64,000 nt of DNA, from NCBI GenBank assembly GCA_035253825.1, contig DATFBM010000003.1:61525-125524 (forward strand), written 5' to 3'. Under the pieces are notes generated by a model that worked only from the letters and a program-made list of their open reading frames with translations, was not told the origin of the DNA and ran no database searches. The DNA is from JACCTH01 sp035253825. GTDB taxonomy: Bacteria > Actinomycetota > Acidimicrobiia > Spongiisociales > ZC4RG35. This document shows, one piece after another, positions 59,446-64,000 of the stretch. The number at the start of each line of letters is the position of its first letter. Position 1 is the stretch's first letter. The position numbers and the translations under genes were made by a program.

Positions 59446-60495
59446 TTATTCCTCTTCCTTCTCCGATTCTGGATCTAGATCTGCCGCCCCGCTGTCGATG
59501 GCCTCGGCGAAATCAACATCGACCTCGACCGTCTCCTCAACCGGGATTTCCTCGGTCGCGTCCTCGACCACGGGCTCGGGCACGACTGGTTCGGTCGATT
59601 GCTCCTCGCGCGCAGCCTCGTATTCAACTTCGGCTTGTTCGGCGGTGATCCGCCGCCCGCCACCCGCTTCGATCAGGCGGCGACCGGGTTCACGCTTGCC
59701 ACCTCCGGCCTCGATGAGACGCTTGCCCCCTCCGGCCTCGATGAGACGGGGCATTTTATCACGACCGACTGCCTGCTCGGCCCGGGCCTTGGCCGGGGCC
59801 GTGCGTCGCGCCGGGCCTCCGGTGGCCAAAGCCGCCTCGGCTGCGATCTTCTCGCGACTGGCGGCGAGACCGCCAAGGACGTCACCGCGATAGACCCAAA
59901 CCTTCACTCCGATGGTGCCCCCGGTGGTGTGGGCGGTAGCGGTTCCAAAGTCAATGTCAGCCCGCAGGGTGTGAAGTGGGACTCGTCCTTCCCGATACCA
60001 CTCGCGACGGCCCATGTCCGAACCACCCAGGCGACCGTTGCACTCGACTCTCACCCCTTGGGCGCCGGACTTGAGAGCGGACGCCACTGCCCGCTTCATG
60101 GCGCGGCGGAACGCCACTCGGTTCTCGAGCTGATCGGCGACGCCCTGGGCCAGAAGCTGGGAGTCCAGATCGGGATCCTTGATCTCGGTGATGTTGAGCT
60201 TGACAGGCTTAGAGGCGATGTTCTCGAGCCCGGTTCGGAGCCGCTCGGCCTCCGAACCCTTGCGGCCGATGACCACTCCAGGTCGGGCGGTCTGAATCTC
60301 GACTACCACTCGATCTCGGGTCCGCTCGATATCGATGCGCGACACCGCCCCCCGCTTCAACTCGCGGCGGAGGTAGTCGCGGATCTTCCAGTCTTCGTTG
60401 ACCAGAGCGACGTAGTCCTTGTCCGAGTACCACTTCGACTTCCAGTCGTTGGTGGTCCCGATCCGAAATAGGTAAGGGTGAGTCTTCTGTCCCAT
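59446..60495 (-). CDS. rpsC: 30S ribosomal protein S3 with long repeat-bearing C-terminal tail
   Basis: 349 residues. The core is normal: GQKTHPYLFRIGTTNDWKSKWY, the KH domain RPGVVIGRKGSEAERL, and GRLGGSDMGRREWYREGRVPLHTLRADIDFG, ending near VYRGDVLGG (about residue 210). Beyond this there are about 140 extra residues. First comes an Ala/Arg-rich stretch, then three copies of RLIEAGGG(K/R)R (250-259, 259-268 and 273-282), then an acidic Glu/Asp/Val-rich tail ending SEKEEE. Actinobacterial S3 often has a variable tail, but this one is long and its repeat is unusual. The tail would sit on the solvent side near the mRNA entry channel. Confidence 0.96.
   Translation of the reverse strand: MGQKTHPYLFRIGTTNDWKSKWYSDKDYVALVNEDWKIRDYLRRELKRGAVSRIDIERTRDRVVVEIQTARPGVVIGRKGSEAERLRTGLENIASKPVKLNITEIKDPDLDSQLLAQGVADQLENRVAFRRAMKRAVASALKSGAQGVRVECNGRLGGSDMGRREWYREGRVPLHTLRADIDFGTATAHTTGGTIGVKVWVYRGDVLGGLAASREKIAAEAALATGGPARRTAPAKARAEQAVGRDKMPRLIEAGGGKRLIEAGGGKREPGRRLIEAGGGRRITAEQAEVEYEAAREEQSTEPVVPEPVVEDATEEIPVEETVEVDVDFAEAIDSGAADLDPESEKEEE
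59650..59748 (-). repeat. Three-copy in-frame repeat encoding RLIEAGGG(K/R)R in rpsC
   Basis: Codons 250-282 of rpsC encode RLIEAGGGKR, RLIEAGGGKR (sharing one Arg) and, after EPGR, RLIEAGGGRR. The DNA copies are close to identical (for example CTCGATGAGACG on the plus strand recurs), so the repeat probably arose by slippage or tandem duplication. Confidence 0.9.
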
Positions 60496-60839
60496 CAGTC
60501 TTCTTCCTCGCCGTCTGAGACGACGATCGTTATATGACTTGTCCGCTTGCGAATTCGAGTCGCCCGGCCCCGAGCCCGGGGCTGAAAACGGCGCAGAGTG
60601 GGCCCTTCATTGGCGAAGGCTTCGACCACCTTCAGTTCATCGGGGTCAAGGGCGAAGTTGTGCTCGGCGTTGGCAATCGCTGAGTTGAGGACCTTGCTGA
60701 CGTGAGCAGCCGCGCCGCGCGGCGATAGGGCCAAAAGCGCCCGGGCGTCTTCCACCGGAAGGCCCCGCACTTGGTCGAGGGTGCGCCGCACCTTCAACGC
60801 CGGATGGCGGATGAAGCGAGCTTCGGCCCTAACTTTCAC
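60495..60839 (-). CDS. rplV: 50S ribosomal protein L22
   Basis: 114 residues: VRAEARFIRHPALKVRRTLDQVRGLPVEDARALLAL, VLNSAIANAEHNFALDPDELKVVEAFANEGPTLRRFQPRARGRATRIRKRTSHITIVV. The extended loop lines the exit tunnel. 1-nt overlap with rpsC. Confidence 0.98.
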   Translation of the reverse strand: MKVRAEARFIRHPALKVRRTLDQVRGLPVEDARALLALSPRGAAAHVSKVLNSAIANAEHNFALDPDELKVVEAFANEGPTLRRFQPRARGRATRIRKRTSHITIVVSDGEEED

Positions 60840-61117
60840 TTCTTCACCGCCTTCTCTTTCTTGCCCGAGTGGCCACGAAAGGTCCTGGTGGGAGCGAACT
60901 CCCCGAGCTTGTGTCCCACCATCGATTCAGTGATGAACACGGGAACGTGCTTGCGCCCATCGTGGACTGCGATCGTGTGACCGATCATGTCGGGCACGAT
61001 GGTGGATCGACGACTCCAGGTCCTGACCACCCTTTTATCGCCTTTGCGATTGAGCTCATCGACCTTGTCCATCAGATGGTCATCGACGAATGGGCCCTTG
61101 GAAAGACTCCGTGCCAC
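60836..61117 (-). CDS. rpsS: 30S ribosomal protein S19
   Basis: 93 residues: MARSLSKGPFVDDHLMDKVDELN, RTWSRRSTIVPDMIGHTIAVHDGRKHVPVFITESMVGHKLGEFAPTRTFRGH. 4-nt overlap with rplV. Confidence 0.98.
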   Translation of the reverse strand: MARSLSKGPFVDDHLMDKVDELNRKGDKRVVRTWSRRSTIVPDMIGHTIAVHDGRKHVPVFITESMVGHKLGEFAPTRTFRGHSGKKEKAVKK

Positions 61118-61119
61118 TT

Positions 61120-61953
61120 CTACCTCCGCCCGCTGACCGAGCGCCGGCGCACGATCATCCGATTGCTTGACTTCTTCTTTTTGCGGGTTCGACCTTCGGT
61201 CTTGCCCCAGGGGCTCGAGGGATGACGTCCACCCGAGCTCTTCCCTTCGCCACCGCCCATGGGGTGATCAACCGGGTTCATGGCAACGCCCCGGGTCTGG
61301 GGTCGCACTCCCTTCCAGCGCTTGCGTCCCGCCTTACCCAGCTTGACGAGCTCGGCCTCGGTGTTGCCCACCTGGCCGACTGTGGCGCGGCAGTCGAGGG
61401 GAACCATCCGCATCTCACCTGAGGGCAGCCGGAGCAGCGCCATGTCGTTCTCTTTCGACATGAGCTGCACGCCAGTTCCCGCCGAACGGGCCATCTTGGC
61501 TCCCCCACCGGGGCGCATCTCGATGGCGTGCACCGTTGTCCCGGCCGGGATGTTGCGGAGCGGGAGGGCGTTGCCGGAACGAATGTCAGCTCCCGGGCCC
61601 GATTGCAACCTGTCCCCGACCTTGACCCCCAGTGGCGCCAGGATGTACGACTTCACCCCGTCGGCGTAATGGAGCAAGGCCAGCCGGGCGTTGCGGTTGG
61701 GGTCGTACTCGATCGCCGCCACCTTGGCGGGGATGGCGTCCTTCTGGCGCCGAAAGTCGATCTGGCGATATCGCTGCTTGCTGCCCCCCCCGCGATGGCG
61801 GGCGGTGATCCGGCCGGCGACGTTTCGACCCCCACTCGATTTCTTCGAGGAGAGAAGGCCCTTTTCGGGCTCCGCCTTGGTGATTTCGACGAAATCGGCC
61901 ACGGTCTGAAACCGCCGTCCGGCCGAGGTTGGTTTTCTGCTTCTTATAGCCAT
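61120..61953 (-). CDS. rplB: 50S ribosomal protein L2
   Basis: 277 residues: KKSSGGRNVAGRITARHRGGGSKQRYRQIDFRR, AIEYDPNRNARLALLHYADG and GVAMNPVDHPMGGGEGKSSGGRHPSSPWG, including the conserved His of the peptidyl-transferase-proximal loop. ATG 61953 gives the family start MAIRSRKPTSAGRR; the ATG at 61983 overlaps rplW. Confidence 0.98.
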   Translation of the reverse strand: MAIRSRKPTSAGRRFQTVADFVEITKAEPEKGLLSSKKSSGGRNVAGRITARHRGGGSKQRYRQIDFRRQKDAIPAKVAAIEYDPNRNARLALLHYADGVKSYILAPLGVKVGDRLQSGPGADIRSGNALPLRNIPAGTTVHAIEMRPGGGAKMARSAGTGVQLMSKENDMALLRLPSGEMRMVPLDCRATVGQVGNTEAELVKLGKAGRKRWKGVRPQTRGVAMNPVDHPMGGGEGKSSGGRHPSSPWGKTEGRTRKKKKSSNRMIVRRRSVSGRR

Positions 61954-61954
61954 C

Positions 61955-62242
61955 TCAAACTCCGAAAAGGTCGATCGAGTCACCCTGAGCCAGAGTGACG
62001 AGGGCGCGCTTGGACCCTGCCCGGCGCCCCAGGGTGCGTCCGGTCCGCTTCCACTTGCCGGCTCGGTTCTGTGTATTCACGGAAAGAACGCTCACCTCGA
62101 AAATCGATTCGACGGCGTCCTTGATCTCGCCTTTGTTCGAACGCCGATCCACTTCGAAGGTGTAGGTGTTGGCCTTCTCGATGAGGTCGTAGGACTTCTC
62201 CGAAACGACGGGGGCGACGATCACGTCACGAGGGTCTTTCAC
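61955..62242 (-). CDS. rplW: 50S ribosomal protein L23
   Basis: 95 residues: DPRDVIVAPVVSEKSYDLIEKANTYTFEVDRRSNKGEIKDAVESIFEVSVLSVNT and KRTGRTLGRRAGSKRALVTL. Exit-tunnel docking site for trigger factor and SRP. 4-nt overlap with rplD. Confidence 0.98.
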   Translation of the reverse strand: MKDPRDVIVAPVVSEKSYDLIEKANTYTFEVDRRSNKGEIKDAVESIFEVSVLSVNTQNRAGKWKRTGRTLGRRAGSKRALVTLAQGDSIDLFGV

Positions 62243-62913
62243 GAGGCCTCGCTTTCCCGTACGAAGTCAGATTTGGAGATGTCATAGGCCCCGCCACCGT
62301 TGACGATGTCGAGGCTTTGGCGGGTGAAGACCACCTGCCGCGCCCAGAGCACGTCATAAGCCCCGAGCTGATCGGGACTGGTGATCCACACCTGGGGCAG
62401 GTTGCGAAAGGCACGCCGAGCGGTTTCGTCACCCCGACCGAGCACGAGGAGGGTCTTGCCCCCTGCCTCGATGGCCTCGAGCAAACCGGCCGCCTCCTTG
62501 GTACGCGGACTTTGCCATTCGAAAGAATCGATCACTCTGATGGCCGATTCCCCGGCCCGAACCGACAGGGCGGAATACAGGGCCAGCCGCTTCATCTTTT
62601 TGGGTGTGCGCTGGCTGTAATCGCGCGGAGTGGGGCCGTGGGCCACGCCACCTCCGCGCCAGATGGGACTGCGGATGGAGCCATGGCGAGCCCGACCGGT
62701 TCCCTTCTGTCGCCAGGGCTTGGCACCGCCACCCCGCACCTCGGCCCGGGATTTGGTCTTGTGAGTACCGGCGCGCGCTCCCGCCAACTGGGCCGTGACC
62801 ACCTGATGCATCAGGGCCTCGTTGGGCTCCACTCCGAAAATCTCGGAGTTGAGCTCGACCTCGCCCGAGGACTCGCCCGATCCCGAGAAGCTGGGTGCTT
62901 TCAGATCTGCCAT
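62239..62913 (-). CDS. rplD: 50S ribosomal protein L4
   Basis: 224 residues: IFGVEPNEALMHQVVTAQLAGARAGTHKTKSRAEVRGGGAKPWRQKGTGRARHGSIRSPIWRGGGVAHGP, then LLVLGRGDETARRAFRNLPQV. The tunnel-lining loop is conserved. The N-terminus has an acidic Ser/Glu-rich extension (SGSGESSGEVELNSE). Confidence 0.98.
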   Translation of the reverse strand: MADLKAPSFSGSGESSGEVELNSEIFGVEPNEALMHQVVTAQLAGARAGTHKTKSRAEVRGGGAKPWRQKGTGRARHGSIRSPIWRGGGVAHGPTPRDYSQRTPKKMKRLALYSALSVRAGESAIRVIDSFEWQSPRTKEAAGLLEAIEAGGKTLLVLGRGDETARRAFRNLPQVWITSPDQLGAYDVLWARQVVFTRQSLDIVNGGGAYDISKSDFVRESEAS

Positions 62914-63545
62914 CAGCCCTTGACTGCCTCTCGGATCAAAACCATCGACCCGTTGGCCCCGGGGACGGCCCCGCGCAGCATGAGAAGGTTGCGCTCCGTG
63001 TCCACGCCCACGATCAACAGGTTGAGGGTCGTGACCTGATCGCCACCCATCCGCCCCGCCATCCGCATCCCCTTGAAAACCCGCGATGGAGTGGCGCAGG
63101 CACCGATCGAGCCCGGAGCCCGATGCTTTTTGTGATTGCCGTGCGCTGCTCCTTGCCCGGAGAAATTGTGGCGCCGCATTACTCCCTGGAAACCCTTGCC
63201 CTTGGAGAGGCCGGTGACATCGGCGAGCTTGCCCTCTTCCAAGACGTCGCTGACCACGATCTTTTGCCCGACCTCGTAGGCACTGGGGTCGTCGACCCGC
63301 ACTTCCACCAGATAACGCGCCGGCTCGACGCCCGCCTTGGCGTAGTGACCCTGGATGGGCTTGTTGACCTGCTTGGCCTTGATATCGCCAAATGCGATCT
63401 GAATGGCGGAGTAGCCGTCGGCATCAGGCTGTTTGACCTGAACGACGTGGCAGGGCCCGGCCTTGATGACCGTGACTGGCACTGCCCGCGACTGAGCGTC
63501 GTAGACCTGGGTCATGCCCAGCTTCTCGCCGAGGATCGTGTTCAC
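62913..63545 (-). CDS. rplC: 50S ribosomal protein L3
   Basis: 210 residues: ILGEKLGMTQVYDAQSRAVPVTVIKAGPCHVVQVKQ, GLSKGKGFQGVMRRHNFSGQGAAHGNHKKHRAPGSIGACATPSRVFKGMRMAGRMGG. The Gln of the methylated loop is present (FSGQGAAHG). 1-nt overlap with rplD. Confidence 0.98.
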   Translation of the reverse strand: MNTILGEKLGMTQVYDAQSRAVPVTVIKAGPCHVVQVKQPDADGYSAIQIAFGDIKAKQVNKPIQGHYAKAGVEPARYLVEVRVDDPSAYEVGQKIVVSDVLEEGKLADVTGLSKGKGFQGVMRRHNFSGQGAAHGNHKKHRAPGSIGACATPSRVFKGMRMAGRMGGDQVTTLNLLIVGVDTERNLLMLRGAVPGANGSMVLIREAVKG

Positions 63546-63850
63546 AGCTTGATCTCCACTTCCACTCCCGCCGGCAGATCAAGGCGCATCAGTGAATCGA
63601 CGGTTTTCGGAGTCGGGTCCAAGATGTCGATCACTCGCTTGTGGATCCGCATCTCGAAATGCTCCCGCGAGTCTTTGTCGACATGCGGTCCTCGAATCAC
63701 GCAATAGCGATGGATCTCGGTCGGTAGCGGGATCGGCCCCCGGATCTTGGCCTGGGTGCGGACCACGGTCTCGGCGATTTTGCGCGACGACTCGTCGACC
63801 ACCTGGTGGTCGTAAGCCTTCAAGCGAATGCGGATCTTCTGTTCAGCCAT
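63542..63850 (-). CDS. rpsJ: 30S ribosomal protein S10
   Basis: 102 residues: QKIRIRLKAYDHQVVDESSRKIAETVVRTQAKIRGPIPLPTEIHRYCVIRGPHVDKDSREHFEMRIHKRVIDI. Also NusE in antitermination. The ATG overlaps the tuf stop by 1 nt (TAATG), so it is co-translated with EF-Tu. Confidence 0.98.
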   Translation of the reverse strand: MAEQKIRIRLKAYDHQVVDESSRKIAETVVRTQAKIRGPIPLPTEIHRYCVIRGPHVDKDSREHFEMRIHKRVIDILDPTPKTVDSLMRLDLPAGVEVEIKL

Positions 63851-64000
63851 TACTTAAGAATCTTCGTGACTCTGCCCGCTCCCACCGTCCGTCCCCCCTC
63901 GCGGATGGCGAAGCGGAGACCCTCGTCCATGGCGATGGGGTTGATGAGCTCGACGGTCATTTGGGTGTTGTCCCCCGGCATCACCATCTGGGTCCCCTCG
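63850..64000 (-). CDS. tuf: Elongation factor Tu, 3' end only
   Basis: The last 49 complete codons read GTQMVMPGDNTQMTVELINP, then IAMDEGLRFAIREGGRTVGAGRVTKILK and TAA at 63852-63850. This is the conserved domain 3 end of EF-Tu. The 5' part lies outside the window. Confidence 0.97.
   Translation of the reverse strand, partial: EGTQMVMPGDNTQMTVELINPIAMDEGLRFAIREGGRTVGAGRVTKILK

Overview
The window is GC-rich, densely packed bacterial chromosome with many GTG/TTG starts and mostly 1- or 4-nt gene overlaps (ATGA, GTGA, TGATG). The gene order S10-spc-alpha, then truA-rplM-rpsI-glmM-glmS-acpS-nnr-alr and tsaE-tsaB-rimI-tsaD near groES-groEL, together with TANNNT -10 boxes placed about 6 nt before starts (leaderless mRNAs), a soluble acyl-ACP desaturase and a large LuxR regulator, points to an actinobacterium. 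A deep lineage such as Acidimicrobiia is my inference. I see no tRNA, rRNA, insertion sequence, prophage or CRISPR array.

Layout. (1) 1-1.8 kb: a cut VOC gene, an unknown gene and a PhnD-like binding protein. (2) 1.8-16.7 kb: a probable methylated-amine catabolic locus. A dipeptide-type ABC transporter (binding protein, two permeases, fused ATPases) lies behind one MttB-family methyltransferase. Divergent from it is an operon of two dimethylglycine/sarcosine-dehydrogenase-like flavoproteins, an amidohydrolase and a second MttB. The two halves start 22 bp apart from overlapping -10 elements. (3) 16.8-19.9 kb: a lipoprotein, then an AllC/HyuC-type amidase overlapping hutF (histidine breakdown). 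(4) 19.9-23.7 kb: a membrane acyltransferase-like protein and a large ATP-binding LuxR regulator. (5) 23.8-31.2 kb: the best candidate for an undescribed system, with three distinct ATP-grasp ligases, glycogen synthase GlgA, a Fes-like esterase, a GNAT acetyltransferase and a LURP-one-like protein in two divergent, translationally coupled units. (6) 31.2-33.3 kb: groES-groEL with two tandem CIRCE operators. (7) 33.3-34.5 kb: a VOC-ArsR-SRPBCC trio. (8) 34.5-46.6 kb: t6A tRNA modification genes, a family 4 uracil-DNA glycosylase, a desaturase, and cell-wall/cofactor genes (alr, nnrDE, acpS, glmS, glmM, rpsI, rplM). Between glmM and glmS lies a glmS self-cleaving ribozyme. (9) 46.7-64 kb: truA, a Yip1-like membrane protein, coaA, and the S10-spc-alpha ribosomal cluster back to the 3' end of tuf. 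Ribosomal protein S3 carries an unusual repeat-bearing tail of about 140 residues.

How it fits together: GlmM and GlmS make amino-sugar precursors for peptidoglycan, with GlcN6P probably feeding back through the ribozyme. Alr supplies D-alanine, and AcpS and CoaA supply CoA/ACP chemistry. In region 2 the transporter, demethylases and flavoproteins would import and strip methyl groups from a quaternary or tertiary amine, passing one-carbon units to tetrahydrofolate. No corrinoid protein is present in the window.
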